Of a stretch of 64,000 bases of DNA, positions 26,175-35,698 are shown one piece after another. Numbering within the stretch: position 1 is the first letter of the stretch; each line of letters starts with the position of its first letter. This DNA comes from Alphaproteobacteria bacterium. GTDB lineage: Bacteria > Pseudomonadota > Alphaproteobacteria > Micropepsales > Micropepsaceae. Where the stretch lies: assembly GCA_017307355.1 (NCBI GenBank), contig JAFKFG010000007.1, forward strand, positions 1-64,000, given 5' to 3'. Position numbers and translations under genes: made by a program. The notes beneath the pieces were generated by a model. The model searched no databases, was not told the DNA's origin, and saw only the letters and a list, made by a program, of their open reading frames with translations.

Positions 26175-27245
26175 TCAACGCTTGAAGCGGTCGACGATTG
26201 CCTGCGGGTCCAGCGGAATTGCTTCCGCACCTTGATCGACGCCACCGGCGACACCGATCGCCTGGCCATCCAGATCCATTTCGACCGCGCCCGCATTGGT
26301 GGTCGAAAGCGTCAAGCCCGTCACATTGGGCAATTGGTAGGTATCGCCCGCTTTGAGGTTGCGGTTGATATAGACCGTGCCGTTACCGCCGCGCACGGTG
26401 ATATGGGTATCGTTCTTGGCTTTGAGAACCACCCGGGGGTTGAGGTTGCCCTTGCCGTAAACGGTGGGAGCGGCGGGATCTGCCGGAGACGCGGCAGCCT
26501 CCGTTTGGGTCGGCGCAGCGGCAGCCGGGTTGGCCGGAGCGGCATTGGCCGGAACGGAACTGGTTTGCGCGGGGCTGGGTGTTGCCGTCGGTTGAGCCGG
26601 CGCGGGCGAAGCATTGTCGGGAGTGGCCGGCGCGGACGGTGCAGGTTCCGCTGTAGCCGAATTGTCGATGGCGGGGCTGGGCACCGCGGTCTGATCCGAC
26701 GTGGCGGACGGCGCGGGCTGAGGCGCGACAGCAGCGGGCTTGGGCGGCGCAAGCGAGGGTGGCGGCGGCACGGCCTGAGGCGCCGATCCCGCCGACAGCA
26801 GATGCCAGGCGCCATAACCAACCGCCAGCACCACGATGCCGGCGACAAAGCGCCACCCCTGGGGCAAACGGCGTTGATCGTCGGAGATCGGCGCGACGGT
26901 CGGCATGTGATCGTCGTGACGGCCGGAAATCTCCTGCTTGTAGCGCTCGACCATCTCGGTCGCATCCAGGCCCAGATAGCCGGCATAAGAGCGCACAAAA
27001 CCGATCGCATAGGTCCGGCCGGGCAGATTTTCGAGACGGTCTTCCTCGACCGCTTCCAGATGGTCCTTGCGGATCTTCAGGTCGCGGGAAACCGTGGCCA
27101 GATCGTCGCCCCGGCGCAGGCGCCCCGCGCGCAGTTCCTGCCCCACCGTATCGGCGGGCATGTCGCTGTCTCCGGAAATTTCACGCAAATGGATGCGGCG
27201 ACGGCCGCTTTTCTCGTCAGCGTTCAGTGGCGTTACTTTGGTCAT
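26175..27245 (-). CDS. RodZ-like membrane protein with helix-turn-helix
   Basis: A 356-residue protein with RodZ layout. The cytoplasmic Cro-like helix-turn-helix (about 33-100, [20 protein letters not shown]) is followed by a membrane segment (132-150), a long Pro/Ala/Thr-rich periplasmic linker (about 155-260) and a C-terminal DUF4115 beta domain. RodZ links the MreB cytoskeleton to the cell wall machinery; alphaproteobacterial homologues without MreB-directed proof are best called RodZ-like. It lies 22 bases upstream of ispG on the same strand. Confidence 0.87.
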   Translation of the reverse strand: MTKVTPLNADEKSGRRRIHLREISGDSDMPADTVGQELRAGRLRRGDDLATVSRDLKIRKDHLEAVEEDRLENLPGRTYAIGFVRSYAGYLGLDATEMVERYKQEISGRHDDHMPTVAPISDDQRRLPQGWRFVAGIVVLAVGYGAWHLLSAGSAPQAVPPPPSLAPPKPAAVAPQPAPSATSDQTAVPSPAIDNSATAEPAPSAPATPDNASPAPAQPTATPSPAQTSSVPANAAPANPAAAAPTQTEAAASPADPAAPTVYGKGNLNPRVVLKAKNDTHITVRGGNGTVYINRNLKAGDTYQLPNVTGLTLSTTNAGAVEMDLDGQAIGVAGGVDQGAEAIPLDPQAIVDRFKR

Positions 27246-27389
27246 AAAAACTCTGGCCCCGGCAGCGCGAATCCAGGGCGGTTCCGGCTAAAAATATGTT
27301 GCGCCGATCATATCGGAATTCCCTAACGGAACAACCCGAAGCCGGCAAGTCCATGCTTTTTCAGGGTAAATCCGCACGGCCGCATGGCG

Positions 27390-29648
27390 TCACTTCAGGA
27401 TGATTCCCCGCTCCGCCGCGAAGGCCGAAAGCCGGGTCCGCAAGGAATGGTCCGTCCGGCCGCAGAGCCGGTCCACAAAAGCCGACACTTCGCCCAGATT
27501 GAGGCTGCGGATCATCATCTTGATGGGGCCGACCTGGCCCGGCTGCATGGACAGGGTGCGGATGCCCAGTCCCAAAAGCGCCATCGCGTCCAGGGGCCGT
27601 CCCGCCATTTCGCCGCAAAGGGACAGGTCGCCGGAATTCTCCGCCGCGCTTTGCACGATCAGCCGGATCAGAGTGAGCGAGGCGGGGTTGAGGTTGTCGT
27701 AGCGCCGCGCCACGCGGGGATTGGTGCGGTCCACCGCGAACGCCAGCGAGAGAAGATCGTTGGAGCCGATGGAGACGAAATCGGCGGAGCGCATGAGCTG
27801 CGGCAGCATGAAGGCCAGCGCGGGCACTTCCAGCATCGCGCCCACCAGAACCTGGGTTGGGCGCGTGAGATTCATCAGCCGCGCGCGTTCCAGTTCGCGA
27901 TCGACCAGCGCGCGGGCACGGTTGAATTCGTCCACGTCGCTGACCATCGGCAACAGAATGCGCAAGGTGCGTCCCGCCGAGGCCATCAGCAGCGCGCGCA
28001 CCTGATAGCGCAGCAATGCGGGACGATCGAGCGCGATGCGGATGGCGCGCCAGCCCAGGGCGGGGTTTTCCTCCCGCTCCCAACGCGCATAGGGCAGCAC
28101 CTTGTCGCCGCCCAGATCGAGGGTGCGGAACACCACCGGCTTGTCGCCCGCCGCATCGAGAATGGATTTGTAGAAAGCACACTGGTCCGCCAGGCGCGGC
28201 ATGGTTTCGCCCAGCATGAATTGCAATTCGGTGCGGAACAGCCCGATCCCGTCCGCGCCGGATTCCTTCAGGTGCGGCATGTCGAATTCCAGGCCGGCAT
28301 TCATCATCAGCCGGATCGCCACGCCATCCTTGGTGACGGCGGGCATGTCGCGGATGGCGGCGAAGCGGGCCTGGGCCTGGCGCCTGAGGCCTCGCTTTTC
28401 CTCGAAGGCCGCGACGATTTCGCTGGGCGGGCGCAGATGCACTTCGCCGCTTTCGCCGTCCAGCACCAAGGCGTCGCCGGCGCGGGCGCTGTCGGCGATG
28501 CCGGGCAGCGACGACACCAGGGGCAATCCCATCGAACGGGCCACAATGGCGACATGGCTGGTCGATGCCGCGTCTTCCAGCACCAGGCCCAGCAATTTCT
28601 CGCGGCCATAATCCAGAAGCTCGGCGGGGCCCATGTTGCGCGCCACCAGAATGGCGTCGCGCGGCAGGCTTTCCACCAGGTGACCGTCGCCGGTGAGATG
28701 ACGCAGCAGCCGCCGCGCCAGATCGTCGAGATCGTGCGCCCGCTCGCGCAGCAAAGGATCGCCCAAGCGCTGGACCCTTAGCCGCGTCTCGTCCTGCACG
28801 CGCTCCACCGCCGCTTCGGCGGTAAGGCCGGTGCGCACCGCGTCGCGCATGCGCTGGCGCCAGCCCTGGTCGTAAGCGAACAACCGATAGGCCTCGATCA
28901 CCTCGCGCCCTTCGCCGGTCAGATCGAGTTCGGAGGAGACCAGCATCTGGTCCACGCTTTCGCGCAGCAGCGAGATCGCCTCTTCCAGCCGCTTCAATTC
29001 CTCGACCGGATTGTCGGCAATCATGCGATCGACTTTGACGCGCGGCTCGTGCAGCACCAGATGGCCGACCGCGACGCCTTCGGAGAGGCCCTCGCCCATG
29101 AATTTGCGGGGCCGGTCGACGCGAAGCTCCGGCTCGTCCAGTTCCGCGACATTGAAGAAGCCGCCTTGCGCCACCACTTCGGCCAGCACCATGGCGACGG
29201 TCTGAAGCGCTTCGACCTCTTCCTCAGCATAGATGCGCTCGGCCTTGTTCTGGACCGTGAGCACGCCGAACACTTGGCCGCCGCGCACGATCGGGACGCC
29301 CAGAAAGGTCTTGTAGGGATCTTCGCCGGTCTCGGGCCGATAGGAGAAATGCGGATCGGATGGCGCGTCCGACAGATTCACTGCTTCGGCGGTTTCGGCC
29401 ACCATGCCGACCAGGCCCTCGCCTTCGCGCATCCGCGTATTGTGAACGGCGGCGCGGTTCAGGCCCTCGGTGGCGAACAGCTCCAGCATCTTGCCGGCGC
29501 GGCGCAGATAGATGGAGCAGACTTCCGCCACCATGTTGGAGGCGATGACGCTGACCAGCTTGTCCAGGCGCATCTGGGCGGAGGTCTGCTCCGCCATGAT
29601 CTCGCGCAGGCGACGCAGCAGTAAACGCGGGCCGCCGGCGGTGGACAT
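27390..29648 (-). CDS. ptsP: PtsP, enzyme I of the nitrogen phosphotransferase system
   Basis: A 752-residue EI-Ntr. An N-terminal GAF domain (about 20-160) is followed by the enzyme I N-domain, the phosphohistidine domain with His in STSHVAIVARSM, and the PEP-binding TIM barrel with GADGIGLFRTE, VFRTLDLGGDKV and SLCGEMAGRP near the C-terminus. It passes phosphate from PEP to NPr and EIIA-Ntr and so reports nitrogen/carbon balance, not sugar uptake. lysC lies 14 bases upstream, a conserved alphaproteobacterial neighbour. Confidence 0.96.
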   Translation of the reverse strand: MSTAGGPRLLLRRLREIMAEQTSAQMRLDKLVSVIASNMVAEVCSIYLRRAGKMLELFATEGLNRAAVHNTRMREGEGLVGMVAETAEAVNLSDAPSDPHFSYRPETGEDPYKTFLGVPIVRGGQVFGVLTVQNKAERIYAEEEVEALQTVAMVLAEVVAQGGFFNVAELDEPELRVDRPRKFMGEGLSEGVAVGHLVLHEPRVKVDRMIADNPVEELKRLEEAISLLRESVDQMLVSSELDLTGEGREVIEAYRLFAYDQGWRQRMRDAVRTGLTAEAAVERVQDETRLRVQRLGDPLLRERAHDLDDLARRLLRHLTGDGHLVESLPRDAILVARNMGPAELLDYGREKLLGLVLEDAASTSHVAIVARSMGLPLVSSLPGIADSARAGDALVLDGESGEVHLRPPSEIVAAFEEKRGLRRQAQARFAAIRDMPAVTKDGVAIRLMMNAGLEFDMPHLKESGADGIGLFRTELQFMLGETMPRLADQCAFYKSILDAAGDKPVVFRTLDLGGDKVLPYARWEREENPALGWRAIRIALDRPALLRYQVRALLMASAGRTLRILLPMVSDVDEFNRARALVDRELERARLMNLTRPTQVLVGAMLEVPALAFMLPQLMRSADFVSIGSNDLLSLAFAVDRTNPRVARRYDNLNPASLTLIRLIVQSAAENSGDLSLCGEMAGRPLDAMALLGLGIRTLSMQPGQVGPIKMMIRSLNLGEVSAFVDRLCGRTDHSLRTRLSAFAAERGIILK

Positions 29649-29662
29649 GGATGCGGAACCTC

Positions 29663-30919
29663 TTAGACGGCGTCGAGCTCGTAAGCGGAATGCAGCGCCC
29701 GGACGGCCAGCTCGACATATTGCTCGTCGATCAACACGCTCACCTTAATCTCGGAAGTCGAGATCACCTGGATGTTGATGCCCTTGTCGGACAGGGTGCG
29801 GAACATGGTCTGGGCGACGCCGGGATGGGCGCGCATGCCGATGCCGATGATGGAAACCTTGGCCACATTGGCGTCATGGGTGACGTCGCGATAGCCGATT
29901 TCCTTGCCATGGGTTTCGATCGCCGACAGCGCGCGCGCCAGTTCGCTGCGCGCCACGGTGAAGGTGAGATCGGTCTGCTTGCCGTCCTCGGAGACATTCT
30001 GCACGATCATGTCGACATTGACGCCGCCATCGGCCAAGGGGCCGAAGATGGTGGCGGCGACGCCGGGCCGGTCCGGAATCTTGTGCAGGGTGATCTTGGC
30101 CTCGTCGCGGCTATAGGCGATGCCGGTGACCGGTTTCTTTTCCACGATGTCTTCCTCGTCGCAAAGCAATGTACCGCCCACATCGGGCGTAAAGGTCGAA
30201 AGCACGCGGGTGGGCACCCGGTGCAGCATGGCGATTTCCACCGAACGGGTCTGCAGCACTTTAGCGCCCAGGGATGCCATCTCCAGCATCTCTTCGAAGG
30301 CGATCTTCTCCAGCCGCCGCGCCTTGGGCACGATGCGCGGGTCCGTCGTATAGACCCCGTCCACGTCGGTATAGATGTCGCAGCGTTCGGCGCGGATGCC
30401 TGCCGCCACCGCCACCGCCGAGGTGTCGGAGCCGCCGCGTCCCAAGGTCGAAATACGGTCGCCCGGCGCCACGCCCTGGAAACCCGCTACCACGGCAACT
30501 TCGCCCCGGGCCATGCTGGCGGCCATTTCCGTGGCCGGCACCCCTTCGATGCGGGCGGCGCCATGCACCGCGGATGTTTGAATCGGAACCTGCCAGCCCA
30601 TCCAGGAGCGGGCCTGGATTCCCATGGCGTTCAGCGTCACGGCCAGAAGGCCCGCCGTCACCTGCTCGCCCGCCGCCACCACCACGTCATATTCGCGCTG
30701 ATCCGGGATCGCCTGGGTGATGACATTGCTGCCGGGATCAGGCCGGGCGGCTTCGTTGGTCCAGGCCACCAGCTTGTTGGTTTCGCCCGCCATGGCCGAT
30801 ACCACCACAGCCACCTGATGGCCGCGCTCCACCTCGCGCTTGACCAGGGAGGCCACATGGCGGATCCGGGGCAGGTCGGCCACCGAGGTGCCCCCGAACT
30901 TCATCGCAATTTTCGCCAT
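29663..30919 (-). CDS. lysC: Aspartate kinase
   Basis: A 418-residue aspartokinase, first enzyme of lysine, threonine and methionine synthesis. KFGGTSVADLPRI (7-19) is the kinase signature; the catalytic domain covers about 1-245 and two ACT domains follow (about 265-418), where Lys/Thr feedback occurs. Short monofunctional form, as in most alphaproteobacteria; the beta-subunit internal start seen elsewhere was not examined further. It heads the lysC-ptsP pair and diverges from ubiG. Confidence 0.96.
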   Translation of the reverse strand: MAKIAMKFGGTSVADLPRIRHVASLVKREVERGHQVAVVVSAMAGETNKLVAWTNEAARPDPGSNVITQAIPDQREYDVVVAAGEQVTAGLLAVTLNAMGIQARSWMGWQVPIQTSAVHGAARIEGVPATEMAASMARGEVAVVAGFQGVAPGDRISTLGRGGSDTSAVAVAAGIRAERCDIYTDVDGVYTTDPRIVPKARRLEKIAFEEMLEMASLGAKVLQTRSVEIAMLHRVPTRVLSTFTPDVGGTLLCDEEDIVEKKPVTGIAYSRDEAKITLHKIPDRPGVAATIFGPLADGGVNVDMIVQNVSEDGKQTDLTFTVARSELARALSAIETHGKEIGYRDVTHDANVAKVSIIGIGMRAHPGVAQTMFRTLSDKGINIQVISTSEIKVSVLIDEQYVELAVRALHSAYELDAV

Positions 30920-30995
30920 CTAAACCCGGTTTGCCCTGCCCGCTGCGGCGGCCTACATAGACGGCGCGGCCCCTCCGCTCAACCCTCGAAATACC

Positions 30996-31775
30996 ATGAC
31001 AGATTTGGCTTCCCCGGACCGTTCCATCGCCCCTTCGGTAGACCCCGACGAAGTCGCCAAATTCTCGGCCCTGGCGGCGCAATGGTGGGATCCGGCGGGC
31101 AAATTCGCCCCCCTGCACAAATTCAATCCCGTCCGGCTGGGCTTCATTCGCGGAGAAGCCGCGGCGCGCTTCAGGCGCGACGACCGGTCGCTGCGTCCTT
31201 TCGAAGGTCTCACCCTGCTCGACATCGGCTGCGGCGGCGGGCTTTTGTCCGAACCGATGGCGCGGCTGGGCTTTGCGGTCACCGGCGCCGACGCGTCGGA
31301 AAAAAATATCGGCACCGCCCGCGCCCATGCCGCCCAGTCCGGGGTCGCGGTCAACTACCGCGCCGCCACCGCCGAAATGCTGGCCGCCGAAGGCCACCTG
31401 TTCGACGTGGTCCTCAACATGGAAGTGGTCGAACATGTCGCGGATGTCGGCGCTTACTTGTCCGCCTGCGCCCGGCTGATGAAACCCGGCGGCATCACCA
31501 TCGTCGCCACTCTCAACAAAACCCTCAAATCCCTGGCGCTGGCCAAGGTCGCGGCCGAATATGTGCTGGGCTGGATGCCGCCCGGCACCCATGACTGGAA
31601 CCGCTTCATTCCCCCGGCACAGCTTCAACAATCGCTGGAAGAATCCGGTCTAAATATTTTGAAAACACAAGGTGTTTCCTTCGATATTTTGACCTGGGAC
31701 TGGCGCCTGGCGCCCGATCTTGACGTCAATTACATGATGGTGGCGGCCAAGGGTCAGGCCCTCTCAAATGCCTGA
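30996..31775 (+). CDS. ubiG: Ubiquinone O-methyltransferase
   Basis: A 259-residue SAM methyltransferase that carries out both O-methylations in ubiquinone synthesis. It has [20 protein letters not shown] near the N-terminus, SAM motif [20 protein letters not shown], and [11 protein letters not shown]. Length and motifs match UbiG. Its 3' end overlaps the convergent gene at 31754 by 22 bases. Confidence 0.96.
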   Translation: MTDLASPDRSIAPSVDPDEVAKFSALAAQWWDPAGKFAPLHKFNPVRLGFIRGEAAARFRRDDRSLRPFEGLTLLDIGCGGGLLSEPMARLGFAVTGADASEKNIGTARAHAAQSGVAVNYRAATAEMLAAEGHLFDVVLNMEVVEHVADVGAYLSACARLMKPGGITIVATLNKTLKSLALAKVAAEYVLGWMPPGTHDWNRFIPPAQLQQSLEESGLNILKTQGVSFDILTWDWRLAPDLDVNYMMVAAKGQALSNA

Positions 31776-32149
31776 CGCGCTTCCTCGACCGAGCGGCCGC
31801 CCGAACGGATCATCAGGAAGCGTCCGGCCCAGCTGCCGGGAATGAACCAACGCCCATCGATCTCCATCAGGTCCCCCGCCAAAGTGCCTTCATATTCGAC
31901 CGCGTGATTGGGCGGCTCCGGGCCTTCATATTGCTTGGTGAAGGTCACGCGCGAGCCCGTCCGGCGGCCGGACAGGAATGCCGACACGGCCGTGCCGTCA
32001 CGCGGCCCGCCCACCGCGATCTCGGTGGTGGAGCCGGTCAGATGACCGCCGGCTTCGATCAAGGTCGCGGTAAATCCTGCCGCCCGATACATCCGGGGAT
32101 AGCTGAACAGACCCTGCCAGACGCCGGTGAGATTTTTCGGCCCGTCCAA
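31754..32149 (-). CDS. Hypothetical protein (131 aa)
   Basis: A 131-residue soluble protein starting [20 protein letters not shown]. The opening N-x-T-G-x-W-x-G and the alternating beta-strand pattern ([38 protein letters not shown]) suggest a small lipocalin-like barrel. I do not recognise a named family. It lies 14 bases behind the SnoaL-like gene on the same strand. It shares 22 bases with the end of ubiG. Confidence 0.7.
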   Translation of the reverse strand: MDGPKNLTGVWQGLFSYPRMYRAAGFTATLIEAGGHLTGSTTEIAVGGPRDGTAVSAFLSGRRTGSRVTFTKQYEGPEPPNHAVEYEGTLAGDLMEIDGRWFIPGSWAGRFLMIRSGGRSVEEARQAFERA

Positions 32150-32163
32150 ATTGTCCTGCCCGA

Positions 32164-32598
32164 TTATTTCGCCGGACTGACCTGGGTATAGACCACGCGC
32201 CAGGTGCCGCCGCGCTTGGCCCAGACGTCGGCGAACATCAGCGGTTCGGCGCTGTCCTTGCCGTGATCGATGGTGCGGTAATTCACTTTGCCGCCCAAGA
32301 CCGCGCCGTCGGACCAGACGGTATGCAGCGGCATTTCGATGACGAAGGGCATGACCCTGACATTCGGGTCGGTCGATGCTTTGACGAACTTGGTCTTGTC
32401 CAGCACCACGCCGCCCCTGGCGACCAGCCGATAATCGTCCGCCAGAAGGCGGGTCAGTTCAGGTCCATCGCCACGCAGCTGCGCTTCGTCATAGTCCAGC
32501 GCGGCCTTGGCCAGGTCCGGCGGCAGATCCTTGTAATCGGGCGCGACCCAGCCCGGTATGGCGGTCGTCATGGCCGCCAGCGCGAAAAGAATATTCAT
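32164..32598 (-). CDS. SnoaL/NTF2-like protein (DUF4440 type)
   Basis: A 144-residue protein. Residues 1-18 may be a signal peptide (MNILFALAAMTTAIPG). The rest reads AKAALDYDEAQLRGDGPELTRLLADDYRLV and ends DVWAKRGGTWRVVYTQVSPAK, the cone-shaped alpha+beta barrel of the NTF2-like superfamily, DUF4440 branch. Members are often exported and of unknown substrate. It is probably co-transcribed with the gene at 31754. Confidence 0.75.
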   Translation of the reverse strand: MNILFALAAMTTAIPGWVAPDYKDLPPDLAKAALDYDEAQLRGDGPELTRLLADDYRLVARGGVVLDKTKFVKASTDPNVRVMPFVIEMPLHTVWSDGAVLGGKVNYRTIDHGKDSAEPLMFADVWAKRGGTWRVVYTQVSPAK

Positions 32599-32682
32599 GG
32601 TCCCTCCGGATTCGAGGCCGCGAGGATAGAAAGCTCTTCGCCTCCCCGCCTCCCAATTTCATCAAAGCAATCTGCCGGGATT

Positions 32683-33099
32683 TCAGTTGGCGCCGTCGAG
32701 ATCGGGCGGCAGCGGCGCGACGTCCACGCCCTCGTCCGCCAGTTCGCGCGCTTCCTCCAGCGTCGTTTCGCCATAGATGTGACGGTCCACGGATTCGCCG
32801 TAGTGAATCTTGCGGGCTTCCTCGGCGAATTTGGGCCCGACATATTCGGCATTTTCCTGCACATATTTGCGCAGGCCGGTCATGAATTGGCGCATCTTGT
32901 GCGCGTCCGGATTGGTGAGGCTGGGCTTGCGGTCGCTGGCGGCCACCGCCGGCGCCATGATCGCTTTTTCCACGCGGCGGGAATTGCAGGTGGGGCAGGA
33001 CAATTTACCCTCCTCCGCCTGCATGTCATAGGCAGCACTGTCGCGAAACCAGCCCTCGAATTCGTGGCCGTTCTTGCAACGGAGACTGTAAACGATCAC
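32683..33099 (-). CDS. DUF1178 zinc-ribbon protein
   Basis: A 138-residue protein of the DUF1178 family, common in alpha- and betaproteobacteria and without known function. It begins MIVYSLRCKNGHEFEGWFRD; Cys8 together with CPTC at about 34-37 could form a zinc ribbon. A tail with EEARKIHYGESVDRHIYGE is also a family hallmark. It lies 86 bases behind the nitrilase-family gene, on the same strand. Confidence 0.9.
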   Translation of the reverse strand: MIVYSLRCKNGHEFEGWFRDSAAYDMQAEEGKLSCPTCNSRRVEKAIMAPAVAASDRKPSLTNPDAHKMRQFMTGLRKYVQENAEYVGPKFAEEARKIHYGESVDRHIYGETTLEEARELADEGVDVAPLPPDLDGAN

Positions 33100-33185
33100 C
33101 GCCGGTCATACTCCAACGGCCTGCCCCCAGGCCGGGCGCCGAGATTATGCGGATTGCGGATTTACGCAAGCGCCCCATCGCACGA

Positions 33186-34007
33186 TCACGGGATGATGAA
33201 TTCCCGGTCATGCTCCAGGCTCGGAACCTTGGTGCGCGCTTCCACTGACAACTGCGGATCGATCTCGGCGGCGAAAATTCCCGGTTCGGTTCCGCCCTCC
33301 GCCAGCACTTCGCCCCAGGGCCCCACGATCAGGCTGTGCCCGTATGTGCGCCGGCCATTGGCGTGCAGCCCGCCTTGCGCCGGTGCGATCATAAAAGCTC
33401 CGTTTTCGATGGCGCGGGCGCGCAACAGGACATGCCAATGGGCCTTGCCGGTGGTCTCGGTGAATGCGGACGGCGCGGTGAAAGCAAAAGCGCCACGCTT
33501 CGCCAACTCCCGGTAAAGGCGCGGAAAGCGAATGTCGTAACAGATCGAAAGGCCGATCTTGCCCCAGGGCGTGTCGGCCAATCGCGCTTCGCCGCCGCCC
33601 GCCACCGTGTTGGACTCGCGGTATTTCTCGCCGGACGGCAGATCGACATCGAAAAGATGGACCTTGCTGTAGCGCACCGCGACATGGCCGTCGGGCGAGA
33701 ACAGAAAGGAGCGGTTCGCCGTCTTGGTATCGCTCACCTTGATCGCCAAGGATCCGATCAAGAGCCAGACGCGCAAATCCCTCGCCAAGGCCGCGAATAC
33801 CGGCAGGGCCGGATCGTGGGATTCGTCATAGCTGTGCGCGAGCTTGGCGCCGCCATCGGGTGCCATCAGGGTGGTGTTTTCCGGTGTGGCGATGAACTGG
33901 GCGCCATCCTTGGCCGCGGCGCGAATCCAATGCTCGGCATCGCGGATATTCCCGGTGACGTCGTCTCCCGATCGGAGTTGAACGCAGGCGGCGCGAAATT
34001 TGCTCAA
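33186..34007 (-). CDS. Nitrilase-family carbon-nitrogen hydrolase
   Basis: A 273-residue amidase of the nitrilase superfamily, Nit1/Nit2-like; relatives hydrolyse omega-amides or deaminated glutathione. The catalytic triad is Glu43 (TPENTT), Lys115 (YSKVHLFD) and Cys156 (SICYDIRFP). The start is TTG at 34007, which overlaps the previous stop as TTGA with AGGA 9 bases ahead; the upstream in-frame Met would lie inside the neighbouring gene. No signal peptide. Confidence 0.9.
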   Translation of the reverse strand: MSKFRAACVQLRSGDDVTGNIRDAEHWIRAAAKDGAQFIATPENTTLMAPDGGAKLAHSYDESHDPALPVFAALARDLRVWLLIGSLAIKVSDTKTANRSFLFSPDGHVAVRYSKVHLFDVDLPSGEKYRESNTVAGGGEARLADTPWGKIGLSICYDIRFPRLYRELAKRGAFAFTAPSAFTETTGKAHWHVLLRARAIENGAFMIAPAQGGLHANGRRTYGHSLIVGPWGEVLAEGGTEPGIFAAEIDPQLSVEARTKVPSLEHDREFIIP

Positions 34008-34537
34008 CGGATGCGGTCCTGAATCTTGGCGATCCCGGCTCTGGCGCAAGGCTCATCCTGTGCGCCCGACGGCGCGCCGGATACGGCGACGGCGCCTACT
34101 ATATCACTGCCCAGCATGATCGGCACGCCGCCCTGGCGGGGCGTGCCCATGGCGGGATCGGCCATCAATTGCGCCATGAACGCGGTATCGGTCTTGGCGC
34201 GCTCGCCCGCTTCCCCGCTGGTCATCTTCATTTTCAAGGCGGTGGTGGCTTTGCCCGAGGCGATGCGCTGGGTGATGGCGGCGGCGCCATCGCCGGAAAT
34301 CATGGCAATGGGCGTGGCCGCGGTATCGACCACCAGCGCGGTGACTTTCAATCCTTGCGCCGCGCAAGTGGCGATTGCCGTCTGCGCGGCCTCGACCGCC
34401 AGATCGGTCGCGATGCCGCGGGCACGCGGCGGGCGCGGTGCGCGGCCTTCTTCGGCACTGGGCGATGGAAGAATGGTCTGGGCGAATGCTGGCGCGGCGA
34501 TGAAGCTCGCGATGACAAGGAGTGGAATCCGGCGCAT
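34004..34537 (-). CDS. Exported GlcG/HbpS-type haem-binding-like protein
   Basis: A 177-residue protein with a signal peptide (MRRIPLLVIASFIAAPAFAQ). The mature part has the GlcG/HbpS (DUF336) pattern: DLAVEAAQTAIATCAAQG, VVDTAATPIAMI and GVPIMLGSDIVGAVAVSGA. Some relatives bind haem or cobalamin, but the function in most is unknown. ATG at 34535-34537 gives the clean signal peptide. It overlaps the nitrilase-family start by 4 nt. Confidence 0.82.
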   Translation of the reverse strand: MRRIPLLVIASFIAAPAFAQTILPSPSAEEGRAPRPPRARGIATDLAVEAAQTAIATCAAQGLKVTALVVDTAATPIAMISGDGAAAITQRIASGKATTALKMKMTSGEAGERAKTDTAFMAQLMADPAMGTPRQGGVPIMLGSDIVGAVAVSGAPSGAQDEPCARAGIAKIQDRIR

Positions 34538-34593
34538 GACGTTCTTCCCGCTATGGCGCGCCATTGTCGGGCGGGCCCGCCGGATTGTCCAGA

Positions 34594-34848
34594 TCAGGAC
34601 AGCAGAGGATCCAGCTTGCCGTCGCGCTCCAGCGCATAAAGGTCGTCGCAGCCACCCACATGGGTGCCGCCGATGAATATCTGCGGCACGGTGCGCGCGC
34701 CGCCCGATTTGGTCAGCATCTCTTCACGCGCCTTCATGTCCATCATCACATCGATCTCGTCATACGAGACGCCCTTCTTTCCCAGGAGCGACTTGGCGCG
34801 CACGCAATAGGGACAGATGGGCGTGGTGTAGATGGTGACGGGCTTCAT
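34594..34848 (-). CDS. grxC: Glutaredoxin 3
   Basis: An 84-residue dithiol glutaredoxin with active site CPYC in IYTTPICPYCVRAKSLL, the cis-Pro loop TVPQIFIGG, and GGCDDLYALE for glutathione binding. Length is normal when started at ATG 34846-34848; another ATG two codons upstream is possible. It reduces disulfides and glutathione-mixed disulfides. It follows comF on the same strand with 94 bases between. Confidence 0.94.
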   Translation of the reverse strand: MKPVTIYTTPICPYCVRAKSLLGKKGVSYDEIDVMMDMKAREEMLTKSGGARTVPQIFIGGTHVGGCDDLYALERDGKLDPLLS

Positions 34849-34942
34849 CGGCATACCGGCCAGGCTAGAGGCCCGATCCTTTCCCAAAGGTTCAACCGGC
34901 CGATCCAATGGATGGAATAGGCGGTGATTCCCTGTACCCGAT

Positions 34943-35680
34943 CTATATAAGCGCTTCGGAAGCCTTCACAACACGCGCCAGGGCGAGAATCTGCACCCGC
35001 GCCGCGCCCGCCCGTTTCAGCGCCCGGGCGCAAGCCTCGGCCGTCGCCCCGGTGGTCAGGACATCGTCCACCAGCAGGATGGCGCGGTTCCTCACCTGGG
35101 CCGGGTCCGGGACCTTGAAGGCGCCCAGCACATTGCGCCGCCGCCCCCTGGCGGATGCCATCGCACCCTGATTTTCCGTAGGCCGGGTGCGTTCCAACGC
35201 CCGCACCGCAACGGCTTTGGATGTCCGCCGTCCCAGGGCGCGCGCCAGTTCCGCGGCCTGGTTGTAGCGGCGCTGCCAGAGCCGTCCGCGATGCAGCGGC
35301 ACCGGAACGATCAGGTCGCTGCCGTTCAAAAGCCCCGCGCCCGTCCGCTCCAGCCAATGGGCGAAGCCCGGCACCAGATCCAGCCGGTCGGCATGCTTGA
35401 GCGCCAGAATGGGAGAACGGCTGTTTTCGTCATAAGCAAAAATCGCGCGGGCACGATCATAGGCTGGCGGATGGGCCAGGCAGGCCGCGCATTGCGTACC
35501 CTCGCCGGGATCGAACGCGAACTGCAATCCGCAGCAATCGCACATCGGCCCGTCCAGGAACGTAATCTTGTTCCAGCAATCGGCGCAGAATCCGTGACCG
35601 GCGCCCAGCGGCTCGCGGCAGGACACGCAGAGCGGCGGAAACAGCAGATCCACCAACGCGGTTTTCAATTTCGGCGCCAT
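34943..35680 (-). CDS. comF: ComF-family phosphoribosyltransferase-like protein
   Basis: A 245-residue ComF protein. The N-terminus has zinc-binding cysteine pairs (CVSCREPL, CADCWNK, CDCCGLQF, CAACLAH) and the C-terminus a phosphoribosyltransferase fold with LLVDDVLTTGATAEACAR. Homologues take part in natural transformation in some bacteria, but the gene is also present in non-competent species. ATG 35678-35680 is used; AAGGGG lies almost against it, so the start is not certain. It diverges from the methyltransferase gene by 18 bases. Confidence 0.9.
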   Translation of the reverse strand: MAPKLKTALVDLLFPPLCVSCREPLGAGHGFCADCWNKITFLDGPMCDCCGLQFAFDPGEGTQCAACLAHPPAYDRARAIFAYDENSRSPILALKHADRLDLVPGFAHWLERTGAGLLNGSDLIVPVPLHRGRLWQRRYNQAAELARALGRRTSKAVAVRALERTRPTENQGAMASARGRRRNVLGAFKVPDPAQVRNRAILLVDDVLTTGATAEACARALKRAGAARVQILALARVVKASEALI

Positions 35681-35698
35681 CCCCTTTAATGTAACGCA

